Of a stretch of 64,000 bases of DNA, positions 23,676 through 34,835 are shown in pieces; the first letter of the stretch is position 1; each line of letters opens with the position of its first letter. Origin of the DNA: Lota lota (Eukaryota > Chordata > Actinopteri > Gadiformes > Lotidae); assembly GCA_026745465.1 (NCBI GenBank), contig JACYXH010000851.1, positions 1 to 64,000 on the forward strand. The letters are read 5' to 3'. Under the pieces are notes generated by a model. It was not told where the DNA came from. It made no database searches and saw only the letters and a program-made list of their open reading frames with translations. Position numbers and translations under genes: made by a program.

Positions 23676-23700
23676 AGAATCTCCATTTCTTGTTCTTGAC
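23676..23700 (-). other. Possible 25 nt microexon
   Basis: TTGCACTCCTTCACAG precedes and GTGAGT follows a 25 nt stretch that continues the frame of the candidate first exon at 25561-25590 (VKNKKWRF). It is small enough to be chance. Confidence 0.2.
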
Positions 23701-24139
23701 CTGTGAAGGAGTGCAACGAGCAGATTAGTTTTAGAGCTCAAATGAACCACTGAACACAGTGGCAAAGTTGCTTCCTGTTCAATTAATTATTCATGCGTTC
23801 CTTTCCCCAATCTTGGGCACTTGTCTACTTCCATATTTGTAGAGCGTCCAATGTATTACAAGTTTTAAAACCCAGTTCTTTATTATTAAGCTTTTGATAT
23901 TTTTTTATAATTTGTAAGATACATTCACCTTTTTACAGTGGAAGTCAGTGGGCTTCAATCTAACTCAAAGTACTTTCACCTGTAGAAACTTTATTAAAAT
24001 TAATACATTTTTTACTTTATTGCATAAAGGTGCAGTTGGAACAGACTTAGCAGATATAGATATAGCTTTATCAATATCTCTAAGTGTTTTAGTGAATAAT
24101 CCAATTAAAAAAGCAAGTTGCTTAAGAAGAAGCAACTAA

Positions 24140-24500
24140 TAGTGATAGATATCTATCCATCTATATCTAAACATATCTATATATTTAAATATCTATACAT
24201 ATATATATATATATATCCATCTCTCTATAGCTATATAGATATATAGTTATCTATATATCTATCTCTATATATCTATACCTATACCTCTATCGCTATCTAT
24301 CCATCTCTCTGTAGCTATATCTATAGATATCTATATCTATATCTATATCACTATCTATCCATCTCTCTATAGCTATATATATAGATATCTATCTCTATAC
24401 CTCTATCGCTATCTATCCATCTCTCTATAGCTATAGATATTTATATATCTATCGCTATCTATCCATCTCTCTGTAGCTATATCTATAGATATCTATATCT
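24140..24500. repeat. TATC/TATA compound microsatellite
   Basis: Interspersed CTATATATAG, CTATCTATCC and TATATC blocks with a loose longer period carrying CCATCTCTCTRTAGC. Confidence 0.9.
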
Positions 24501-25329
24501 ATTGACGTTTGGATGAAGAAACGTCAGCCCGTCATCATCATCGTGCCACCACAGAGACAAATCAACCGCTTAGCTTCAGCCACTCAACGGGCTATGGCCC
24601 GGTGGAACAAAACCAATGAACCCATCCCGACACACTGTTTATTAGTCCTTTACTCAGTCAACGCAGAAAAGAGGAAACAGCGCCCCCCGGTGTCACACAT
24701 TACAATGGCTAACAGAACAGGGCCAAACACCGCCATTGTGTGACGTCATTTCCCCGCCTACTACTTGTGATGGCGGCCAATTGAAAGTGAATGAGGTCTG
24801 GAGGTTCTAGAAGCGCTAGGCTAACCATGACAGTCACGTTTATTTCAATATAGCAATAGGCCTATGACTTGTAACAATACTCATTTAAAACACTTTACGT
24901 CCCGTTACATCCACAACTAACATTATTTAACATATCAAGTAGGCCTAGTAGAAAAACAAATGTTCCTCACAGCAGGTCCAGCTACAGCAGTCGCTTTTAC
25001 TTCGAAAAGTCTTCGTTTCCTTGCGGTTAACCCGGAAAACAGAGGACCACATTTGTCCTTAGTCACACATAGAAGTTGAACCGGAAACTTCCAACCGTGT
25101 TGTGGTTTAATTTGTAACAATTATTTAGGAAATGACCGTGTATTGGAGACAAAAGACGGCTACTACCAAGCTAGTTGCTTTACTGAACGGAAGTAAACAG
25201 CGCCACCTGCAACAAGCCCCGCGAACTCATTACCATGGCAACCTAATTAGTACACCTACATGCAGGTGTGCATGGAAGCAAATCATAACGTTTTGACATT
25301 TTTAAAAGCCATTTAATTTAGTATATATA

Positions 25330-25420
25330 AATGTAAAACACCATTGAATTCATAACATTGACATATTATACTTTGAAGCCAAAATCATCTGAATTCATTC
25401 GTTTTGAATTCACCTCGGCA
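25330..25420 (+). repeat. Inverted repeat pair, left member
   Basis: CATTGAATTCATAAC...ATTATACTTT and TCATCTGAATTCATTCGTTT reappear reversed at 26025-26130. The pair brackets about 800 bp that includes the candidate first exon and the GATA array. Confidence 0.6.
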
Positions 25421-25560
25421 ATCGAGACTGAACGTGATGGAACAGACTGCTGTCATGGTGGTTATGTTGTGTTACGAGCTTTTTTGAAGCCCTGAAACCT
25501 GCTGTGCTTATTGAGGCCCGACTTTGATTATACATAACTGACATAAACCGTACAATTTAC

Positions 25561-25590
25561 CTGAGCCCCGTCCTTCTCCCTGTTGGCCAT
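25561..25590 (-). CDS. Candidate first coding exon (MANREKDGAQ)
   Basis: ATG in good context (CCCAAAGATGG) opens ten codons, MANREKDGAQ, followed by the donor CAG|GTAAAT in phase 0. It would start a minus-strand gene running toward the exons at 19250 and 15054. An RFX X-box-like palindrome lies in the intron at 25229-25242. I do not recognise the N-terminus and the link to the downstream exons is inferred. Confidence 0.3.
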
Positions 25591-25789
25591 CTTTGGGTTT
25601 AATTCTCCAGCAGTTTCAATCACATGACTGACGGATGGCGCTCTGATAGGCCGGCAGTAGATTCGATTGCATTCTCTCTCTATTGCTTTGGCCTTGGAAG
25701 GACCTGCTGCTGCAGTTTGATTTTTATGGCTTTAATTGTCTGGTCCATATTTTGACCACTTGAATATGAGTAATCAATATCGTATGTAT

Positions 25790-25928
<139 letters not shown>

Positions 25929-26024
25929 TCTCGAATATATCAAATATCTGCAACTTGATTTTTTTGTATCATAAATAGTGAATGCATATTTTTTTTATAG
26001 TGTTTTTAAATGGTACAACTTGAA

Positions 26025-26130
26025 ATGCCATATTTGAATTTCAAAGAGGTGATTTCAAAACGAATAAATTCAGATGACCTTGTTTTTAAAGTATAATATT
26101 TATACGTTATGAATTCAATTGTGTTTACGT
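26025..26130 (-). repeat. Inverted repeat pair, right member
   Basis: Reverse-complement partner of 25330-25420. Confidence 0.6.
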
Positions 26131-26289
26131 CTCGATATACAAAGTATCATGTAACTACTTAGCCTGCTGATTTAGATATGAATTATGATGATGAAACGGC
26201 TTTGTGATTAAGGATCCTCAAGTCCTTAACTGAGTGATTAAGTGATTAAGGAGCATGTTATGCTCCTTAATCCTTAAGTGCGTGCTTTA

Positions 26290-26545
26290 TGTCCTAATGT
26301 GTGTGCGTGTGTGCATGTCTGTGTGTGCGTGTGTCTGTGTGCATGTGTCTGCGTGTGTGTGTGCGTGTGTCAGTGTGCGTGTGCATGCATGTATGTCTGT
26401 GTGTGTGAGTGCGTGTGTCAGTTTGCGTGTGCGTGCATGCATGTCTGTGTGTGCGTGTGTCTGTGTGTGCGTGTCTGTGTGTGTGTCTGTGTGTGCGTGT
26501 GTGTGCGTGTGTGTGCGTGTGTGCATGTGTGCGTGCGTGTGCGTG
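26290..26545. repeat. TG/CG-interrupted (GT)n array
   Basis: GTGTGTGCGTGTGTCTGTGT-type repeats. Confidence 0.95.
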
Positions 26546-26607
26546 TAGGTTCTCTGAGGTTCTCAGAGATGTTCCACTGAGGCGTGGATGCGTCCCTCAT
26601 TCTCCCC

Positions 26608-27115
26608 GGTACGGGATGCACTACATGTGAACATGAACCTTTAAGAGCATTTCAAACCTGTGTCTGGAGCCTTGTGGATGCACTACATGTGAACATGAAC
26701 CTTTAAGAGCATTTCAAACCTGTGTCTGGAGCCTTGTGGATGCACTACATGTGAACATGAACCTTTAGGAGCATTTCAAACCTGTGTCTGGAGCCTTGTG
26801 GATGCACTACATGTGAACATGAACCTTTAAGAGCATTTCAAACCTGTGTCTGGAGCCTTGTGGATGCACTACATGTGAACATGAACCTTTAAGAGCATTT
26901 CAAACCTGTGTCTGGAGCCTTGTGGATGCACTACATGTGAACATGAACCTTTAAGAGCATTTCAAACCTGTGTCTGGAGCCTTGTGGATGCACTACATGT
27001 GAACATGAACCTTTAAGAGCATTTCAAACCTGTGTCTGGAGCCTTGTGGATGCACTACATGTGAACATGAACCTTTAAGAGCATTTCAAACCTGTGTCTG
27101 TAGCCTTGTGGGTGG
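26608..27115. repeat. 62 bp minisatellite
   Basis: About eight nearly identical copies of GATGCACTACATGTGAACAT+GAACCTTTAAGAGCATTTCA+AACCTGTGTCTGGAGCCTTG+TG. Confidence 0.95.
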
Positions 27116-27229
27116 ATTTGCATGTGCGCATGTGTGGAAGACTGTGTCTTCATTGTGTGCATCCAAATACAAGCACCACATAGAACAAGGACTCCACAAC
27201 AAAGGAAGACAAAATATAGCGTTTGCGTT

Positions 27230-27655
27230 TGAACACACACACTAACACACACACACACACCACACGCATACACACACACATAGACACACACACACACACT
27301 AACACACACACACACACACCACACGCATACACACACACATAGACACACACATAGACACACACACACTAATATACACACACACACCACACGCATATACACA
27401 CACCCAAAGACACATACACACACACTAATACACACACTCAGAAACAAACACTAATATACACACGCACACACACACCACACACATATACACACACACACAC
27501 CACACGCATATACACACACACACACATAGACACACACACACACTAATACACACTCAGAAACACACACACACACACCACACACATATACACACACACCACA
27601 CACATACACACACATATACACACACACAGAAACACACACTAACACACACACACAC
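27230..27655. repeat. Compound CA repeat
   Basis: (CA)n with periodic CACCACACGCATACAC and ATAGACAC interruptions. Confidence 0.95.
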
Positions 27656-27659
27656 ACAT

Positions 27660-27900
27660 CTCTAATCTTTGTGAGCCACTTTTCAGTGTGCTCTATCCTC
27701 CGTGGGGCCTTGTGAGGACCTGTCACTTTTCCCAGCGTGTTCCACCCACTCCTGCTGTTGCCTGGTAACGCGCTCAGCAGGTGCTAGCGGGGAGGGACCA
27801 GAGACGCTGTAGCTTCCCCGGCGCGAGGCAGGCCATCATTCAGTCAGACGGCCCTCAGCGGCTCCACGCCCAGCGCCACCTGGCCTTCCCCAGAGGTGGA
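27660..27900. other. Short GC-rich island
   Basis: CpG-containing DNA with an X-box-like GTTGCCTGGTAAC (27757-27769) between two satellite blocks. It may be a promoter remnant. No gene is attached. Confidence 0.3.
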
Positions 27901-28310
27901 GGCTGTACCTATGTATACGTATGTATACGTACTTATGTGTATGTACGTATGTATACTTTGTATGCATACTTATGTATATGTATGTGTATGTATGTGTATG
28001 TATGAGTACATGTCTATGTATATGTATGTGTATGTATGTGTATGTATGAGTACATGTATATGTATATATAGTATGTATGAGTACATGTCTATGTATATAT
28101 AGTATGTATGAGTATGTATGAGTACATGTCTATGTATACATAGTATGTACGTGTATGTATGAGTACATGTCTATGTATATATAGTATGTATGTGTATGTA
28201 TGAGTACATGTCTATGTATATATAGTATGTACCTGTATGTATGAGTACATGTCTATGTATATATAGTATGTGTGTGTATGTATGAGTACATATCTATGTA
28301 TGCATAGCAT
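27900..28310 (+). repeat. TATG array passing into a 41 bp minisatellite
   Basis: GTATGTATACGTA-type repeats followed by copies of GAGTACATGTCTATGTATAT+ATAGTATGTACGTGTATGTA. The same 41 bp unit is at 31085-31400 (reversed) and 50395-50756. Confidence 0.9.
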
Positions 28311-28318
28311 GTATATGT

Positions 28319-28656
28319 TGTAGCAACGTCCATTTACTACACGCCACCTAGCTGGCTTTTCCCCCTCCACCTAGGTGACTTTCCTCAGGCTCCTCCAAAC
28401 CAATGGACACAGGGTGGTGCTGTTAAACCAGTTTATTGTAAAAGTTGCGTAGAAAGGTTGCATGCAGATGGTGCTCCATACTGCCATGTAGGAGATCTCT
28501 CCCTGAGTGAGTGCGGTGATGGCTGGTTTAACCTGTGCACATTGATTGCTTATTGTGCAACAGGTGTGCAGCCTCACCCAGCTCCAGACTCCAATCAGTC
28601 TGACTCGGGCCAGGTGAGGCTGCTTCAACCAGCCATCATCCACACACACTCCCACA
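28319..28656 (-). mobile_element. Solo-LTR-like relic
   Basis: On the minus strand it starts TGTGGGAGTG and ends GTTGCTACA, with CAATAAACTGG near its 3' end as in an LTR R region. A part copy of its internal CAGCCTCACCCAGC block is at 43098-43170. No target duplication was found. Fossil LTR of uncertain family. Confidence 0.4.
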
Positions 28657-28679
28657 GTCTGTTTTTAAAATGCAGCTGT

Positions 28680-29135
28680 ACCATTGATAACTCTTCTATT
28701 AAACCTTCATTACCCTTTTTAATTAGGCTTATATAGTTATAGGAACCAACAAATAATAAAGAATAAAGCTGTTGAGAACTCTTCAATTAAACCTTCATTA
28801 CCCTTTATAATTAGGCTTATATAGTTATAGGAACCAACGAATAATAAAGAATAAATCTGTTGAGAACTCTTCTATTAAACCTTCATTACCCATTATAAGT
28901 AGGCTTATATAGTTATAGGAACCAACGAATAATAAAGAATAAAGCTGTTGGGAACTCTTCTATTAAACCTTCATTACCCTTTATAATTAGGCTTATATAG
29001 TTATAGGAACCAACGAATAATAAAGAATAAAGCTGTTGAGAACTCTTCTATTAAACCTTTATTACCCTTTATAATTAGGCTTATATAGTTATAGGAACCA
29101 ACTAATAATAAAGAATAAAGCTGTTGAGAACTCTA
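28680..29135 (-). repeat. 88 bp minisatellite array (minus)
   Basis: About five copies of the 88 bp unit, reversed relative to 8769-9100. Confidence 0.95.
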
Positions 29136-29885
29136 GCCATACTCTTGGTGCATGGCGATGCGTCTCATACACAGAATGCACTGATTATTGTATTTTTATA
29201 TGTCTATATTCCTACAGTTTGAGAGACAACTTCTCGCTCTGGAAAGCAACCAGGGTTTTCTTTCTGCATTATGCGATTATTCTAGTAACGTTGACTAAAG
29301 ACCATAGGTTACTAAGTTTAAGATCATAGAAGACATACTAAGACAGAACAAGATAAGTGTTAATGGTGGTAATGATAAGAATTGTAGGTTATATAATTAT
29401 ATAGAATATTGAGCACTGTCAATAACCTCCTATTTATATTACTCTACTTTTATATATAACAAGTATATATTTAAAGTAATAATAACTCAAGTAGAAGTAA
29501 AAGTAGTCATCAGATAATGACTTGAGGAAGAGTAAGAAAGTATCTAGTGAAAAGACTACTCAAGTACTGAGTTACTTAAAACCAAATGATTTATTGTTGT
29601 AATAAGCAGAGCAAGATGAACGTAAATAGACAAATATTACATTGTATATGCTTGTTTAATAGACATTAACAACACATAAAATAGCATGTATCCCTTCAAA
29701 TAAAACAACACAGAATAACACATTAAATCTTTACAACATAACATGAAGGCAAACAGCCACACTAAATCTCTCTCTCTCTCTCCCTCTCTGACTTGAGTAA
29801 GAGTGAAAAGTATGTTACATTAAAACTACTCTTAAAAGTAATCTATTCAAAAAGTTACTGAAGTAAATGAAAGAGTAAATATAAC
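29136..29885. other. AT-rich DNA with a dispersed teleost-type repeat
   Basis: Blocks such as CAAGTAGAAGTAAAAGTAGT (near 29488) and ACTTGAGTAAGAGTGAAAAG (near 29791) belong to a kind of repeat common in fish DNA. Family not assigned. No gene seen. Confidence 0.4.
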
Positions 29886-29889
29886 CTCT

Positions 29890-30025
29890 GCGTGTATTTA
29901 TGTGTGTACTGTGTATACTATGTGTGTACTATGTGTGTGTGTGTGTGGTGTGTGTGTGTGTACTATGTGTGTGTTTACTGTGTTTCTACTATGTGTGTGT
30001 GTGTGTGCTTCGCCGCGTGCGCATG
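29890..30025. repeat. (TG)n-rich 3' flank of the B30.2 exon
   Basis: TGTGTGTACTATGTGTG repeats directly after the stop codon of the minus-strand gene. The TRIM B30.2 exon has a longer matching CA array on its 3' side (51895-52410). Confidence 0.9.
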
Positions 30026-30035
30026 TTCTTTTTTT

Positions 30036-33000
30036 CTACAACCGACACAGAGACACTGAGGCACCATTCCTCCCTAACCCAAACCCAGGGAGGAGGTCCT
30101 CCTGGGTGAAGGTGGACTGGAAGGTGTGGATGTGTGTCAGTGTGTCTGAGGACCCTCCTACATCTGGGGACACTCTGTAGAAGGACAGAGTGCCAGCAGG
30201 CCGGTCCAGATACACTCCTACTCTGTTAGAGCCAGCGGGGGGGAGACGTATGGCTGTTATACTACCGTTGTACCAGGCAGTGTAACGACCATCATCACAC
30301 TCAAGACTCCAGGACTTGTTGTTCCATCCAAGGCTGCTGTCACCACCGCCTCCTCTCCTTGTGATTCCTCTGTATGTCACTCCTATCTCAACAGCTCCTT
30401 CCCTCTCTACCTCCCAGTAACAGCGGCCAGTCAGACCCTCTCTACACAACACCTGGGACTGGGAGTCAAATCTCTCTGGGTGATCAGGATACGACTGATC
30501 CTCTCTAACCCGCGTCACCTTTCTGTTGTCCTCAGACAGAGAGAGTCGTATGTAGGCTGTGTTTGGGTCCAGTGTGAGTTCACAGGCATCTGATGGGAGA
30601 ACAAGACATGATTAGCTGCTGAACCATTCTTCATCATCATCATCATCACTAGTACTGTTCTCTTGCATACTTCTTATTCCTATCCTTTTTCACGTGCCCT
30701 ATACTCTACAAACATTAACATAAAAAGACAAAATAATACAATAGTGTGCAATGAGTATTAGATTAAAGTTAATAGCAAATCCCATGTGTGTGTGAGTGGC
30801 TGTCCCAATCAAAACATTGAAACCAAGGAAGATGTATAAACTGCATTTACTCCCTCAATATTTACACTACATACACATGTTGTACATCAAAATGTTCGGC
30901 ATTAAGAGCTAATTGCCCATATGAAATAGGTAAGCAATACTTGTAATATCTTTCAAGATATTAAACTGTTAGATTTCCCAATACACATACATTGCACTCA
31001 ACCTTCAAAGGGACACCTGTGTGAACAACAGACTGAACAAGCTGAGCTCACATACAGGCTGGAAATTAACTGTTGGAGCCATAGAACTGGTTCATACATA
31101 CCATATATACATAGACATGTACTCATACATACACGTACATACTATATATACATAGACATGTACTCATACATACACGTACATACTATATATACATAGACAT
31201 GTACTCATACATACACGTACATACTATATATACATAGACATGTACTCATACATACACGTACATACTATATATACATAGACATGTACTCATACATACACGT
31301 ACATACTATATATACATAGACATGTACTCATACATACTATATATACATAGACATGTACTCATACATACACGTACATACTATATATACATAGGTAGGCATG
31401 CATATGCATAGATAGGTAGGCATGCTTAGGTACACATACATACGTATACATAGGTACACATACACACATATACATAGGTACACATACATACGTATACATA
31501 GGTACACATACATACGAATACATAGGTACACATACACACGTATACATAGGTACACACACACTGTGGTAACCCGGCTCCAGCACATCGCCCCAGGCAGCCC
31601 AGGGGCCACCGCTCTGCCCCAGCTGGGGCCCGCATTAGCGCTGGCCCCATTGTGCTGAAACACCTGGAGGAGAAGGAGGAACGCGAGCAGACACGGGACT
31701 CGGGGTGAGTTGTGTCAAGAGGCTTTTGCAAAACGTGAGTGTGTGTTGCAGAAGAGAGGACGCACCCCGACGATCACGGAACAAGCCTTTGAAGGATGTG
31801 TACGCTGCTTGAGGACGTCTCCCCCCTGCGCTAGACGGGAGCTGCCCTGGGGGGGTCGACTACTGGCTGTCTAGCCCCCCCCTACGTTGGGTTGGATTAA
31901 CTCCTCAGAGACAGAGTGAAGCTTCACCACAGAGTGACTTTTGTGTTTATGTTGCGTACCACCGGAGGAGACCGGTGTACGGGAACTTTACCGGAGGTTT
32001 CTCCGTGGAGGCGGAGCCTAAACCTTTTTCTTTGTTCTGTTTGGCAGAGCCCAGGGCTTGTTACGTTTCTGTTTAGAAAATGACCACTTAGGCTTAAAGA
32101 GACCTTTGACTTGTGGAAGGCAGGCCACACACTGAGCTGGGTTACCACAATACATCAACAACAATGTTATGAATACATCAACAACAATGTTATGAATATA
32201 TCAACAACAATGTTATGAATACATCAACAACAATGTTATAAATATATCAACAACAATGTTATGAATACATAAACAACAATGTTATGAATATATAAACAAC
32301 AATGTTATGAATACATCAACAACAATGTTATAAATATATCAACAACAATGTTATGAATATATCAACAACAATGTTATGAATACATCAACAACAATGTTAT
32401 AAATATATCAAGAACAATGTTATGAATATATCAACAACAATGTTATGAATACATCAACAACAATGTTATGAATACATCAACAATGTTATGAATACATCAA
32501 CCACAATGTTATGAATATATCAACAACAATGTTATGAATACATCAACAACAAACATCTCTCATTGGATCCAGATCTTACCAACAACGAGCAGCTCTGCGG
32601 TGTGATTGGCCGAGCCAGCGCTGTTGGTCGCCATGCAGCAGACCGTGTTCACACCATACTTCACACCTCTGACGTAGAGGAACCCCCTCTCCACCCAGGC
32701 CGCAGGCTCTGATTGGTTGTCTGTGCTGTCCCTCTCCAGGGGCCTGCCGTTGTGTAGCCACTCGACGGTGGGCTCCGGCGTGCCGCTGGCATTGCAGGAG
32801 AATTGGGCCGTGTGGCCCACGGGCAACACCTTGGTAGAGGAGTAGAACTCTGTGATGTTGGGGGCCTCCTCCTTCGGGGGCCTCACTGAACCAGAAGAAA
32901 CCAGGACGAGATGAGTGATAACCAGAGCTTATAATCACTACTGTTATTATTGTAATTATATTCAGGATGATATGATTTAGACTCACTGAGGCACACGGAG

Positions 33001-33072
33001 ATTACGAGAATACTCAGCAGTATGACGATCAGAATGACAATGATGACCGACTTTCGACCTGTTCAGGAGTAA

Positions 33073-33110
<38 letters not shown>

Positions 33111-34168
33111 CACACACGCATTGTAATATACACAGATATATTCGTACTGCGTGGCTATCATTCACAGTCTCCCTACGGTCTGCAGAATCCCTCCCCATCT
33201 ACAAGAAACATCTGATGACCTCTACTGAGAACACCTCAATAAGTGATTAATGGTACTAGCCTTACATATTTATTATTCCTGTATTATACACATACACACT
33301 TATACAGTAATACATACAGTAATAGATACAGTAATACATACATACATGTACAGTAATACAGTAACATATACAGTCAAACATCCCCGGCACGCACAGAAAA
33401 TATTATATATCTAATTATATTTAAAGATATGTTCATATTAATTACAAACATTATGTAATTGTGTTAAATCCATAAGTCCACTTGATATCACTTCAGTTAT
33501 ATCAGTAGCCTTTATTAAAAGACAAAAATGTGGATTAAAAAAACATTGCACTACCACTAATAATAAGTAATGAAAATACTAAACTTGTGTTCTGCTCCCT
33601 AAAGCTACTTTGCTACTCTTGTTCCACGTATATTACGAACATATTTCATGACATACACAACTACTTGAGAAGCCTAGTAATAGTCCGTACCTCATGGCCG
33701 TAATCACTAGAATATACACATGTTGTTATTTAGGAGAATAAATCTGTCTATGTGTGTTGTTTGTCTAGAACATACACATGTTGTTATTTAGGAGAGTAAA
33801 TCTGTCTGTGTGTGTTGTTTGTCTAGAACATACACATGTTGTTATTTAGGAGAATAAATCTGTCTATGCGGTCGCTGGTTCATCAGGTTGGTCACTTTGG
33901 CTAAAAACGTTTGCTAAATGTAAATCTTAAATGTATGGAGATGAAAACATCTTTCTTTACTGGATTATTTCTTTTAAATTCTCTAAAAAGGGCACCTACC
34001 AAATCTTGTCTTCCAGGTCTCCTCCTGGTCCAAAGACGTGTCCTCAGGTTCCTCAGAGAGTCCAGGGTCCAAAGACGTGACCTCAGGTTCCTCAGGGAGT
34101 CCAGGGTCCAAAGACGTGTCCTCAGGTTCCTCACTGGGTCCAGGGTCCAGTTCATTGATGTGGTCCAT
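30036..34168 (-). CDS. Type II membrane Ig-B30.2 protein (four exons)
   Basis: Exons are 34168-34000, 33058-32987, 32885-32580 and 30589-30036. Every junction has GT/AG sites and all three joins are phase 1. An in-frame TGA lies 12 bases before the ATG. The 366-residue product has three 13-residue acidic repeats (LDPG-x-x-EEPE-x-TS, about residues 7-45), then TRFGRKS and a hydrophobic anchor (about 61-80, VIIVILIVILLSILVISVCL). Next is an I-set Ig domain (about 90-180: Cys111, Trp123, Cys163/164), then PRY-SPRY (184-366, with LDPNTA, CYWEVE and LSFYRVS). Basic residues lie before the anchor. NIT, NAS and NHT sequons lie after it. Both point to a cytosolic N-terminus with Ig and B30.2 outside. 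Butyrophilins have the reverse topology. Ligand and role are unknown. The B30.2 exon is an inverted duplicate of the TRIM exon at 51325. Upstream noncoding exons could exist. Confidence 0.8.
31085..31400 (-). repeat. 41 bp minisatellite in the Ig gene intron
   Basis: About seven to eight copies of CATACTATATATACATAGAC+ATGTACTCATACATACACGTA, reversed relative to 50395-50756. Confidence 0.95.
31400..31560. repeat. TACATACGTATACATAGG array
   Basis: About seven copies of a unit near 24 bp (ACATACATACGTATACATAGGT). It borders the element at 31562. Confidence 0.9.
31562..32149. mobile_element. 588 bp element with 16 bp inverted ends
   Basis: It begins TGTGGTAACCCGGCTC and ends GAGCTGGGTTACCACA, 15 of 16 positions inverted. 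It has no open frame of note and no clear target duplication, because it sits between two satellites. It may be a nonautonomous DNA element or an LTR-like fossil. A second TGTGGTAAC-ended element is at 49856-50268 in the matching intron of the TRIM gene. Confidence 0.5.
32150..32560. repeat. 23 bp minisatellite
   Basis: About 18 copies of ACATCAACAACAATGTTATG+AAT with TATATC variants. It ends just before the Ig exon. Confidence 0.95.
33070..33110. repeat. (AC)n microsatellite
   Basis: A short AC run directly 5' of the membrane-anchor exon acceptor (minus strand). Confidence 0.9.
33725..33925. repeat. 58 bp triplicated unit and V-SINE tail
   Basis: Three copies of CATACACATGTTGTTATTTA+GGAGAATAAATCTGTCTATG+TGTGTTGTTTGTCTAGAA. 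They are followed by TCACTTTGGCTAAAAACGTT+TGCTAAATG, the reversed V-domain signature of fish V-SINEs (33889-33920). Confidence 0.6.
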
Positions 34169-34439
34169 GGTTCCTCTCTGTCAGCTTCCACTGCTTCTGC
34201 TCTCAGGCTTCAGCTCTGCTATATCAGATGGAAAAACGTCACATGTTTGAATTCTGACCAATCATCAGCTTACAATCTGAACCATCACTGTCAGGAAATG
34301 TTTTTCTTGTACTCTTATCAGACGCCATCATTTTACACACACACTCATGCACGCACGCATGCACACACACACACACACCACATTATATTTTATATCGTAT
34401 GAAGATACATATAGACATGTAGAGGAAGAATAAAGCAGA

Positions 34440-34835
34440 TAGCGTCATGTCTAGGAGTGGTCAAGCTGTATTCTAGAAGGTAGTGGACATGTCTAGGAGT
34501 GGTCAAGCTGTATTCTAGAAGGTAGTGGACATGTCTAGGAGTGGTCAAGCTGTATTCTAGAAGGTAGTGGACATGTCTAGGAGTGGTCAAGCTGTATTCT
34601 AGAAGGTAGTGGACATGTCTAGGAGTGGTCAAGCTGTATACTAGAAGGTAGTGGACATGTCTAGGAGTGGTCAAGCTCTATACTAGAAGGTAGTGGACAT
34701 GTCTAGGAGTGGTCAAGCTGTATACTGTAAGGTAGTGGACATGTCTAGGAGTGGTCAAGCTGTATACTAGAAGGTAGTGGACATGTCTAGGAGTGGTCAA
34801 GCTCTATACTAGAAGGTAGTGGACATGTCTAGGAT
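34440..34835. repeat. 42 bp minisatellite
   Basis: About nine copies of GTCTAGGAGTGGTCAAGCTG+TATTCTAGAAGGTAGTGGAC+AT upstream of the Ig-B30.2 gene. The unit is a multiple of three, hence an open frame that is not a gene. Confidence 0.95.

Noticed and set aside
24513-24743. 76-codon plus-strand frame starting MKKRQPVIIIVPPQRQ
   Set aside because: No family recognised, no splice sites or conserved copy, and it follows directly on a microsatellite. Composition alone is not enough.
33901-34191. 96-codon minus-strand frame starting MEADREEPWTTSMNW
   Set aside because: It overlaps exon 1 of the Ig-B30.2 gene in another frame. Only the MDHINELDPG frame joins in phase to the membrane-anchor exon.
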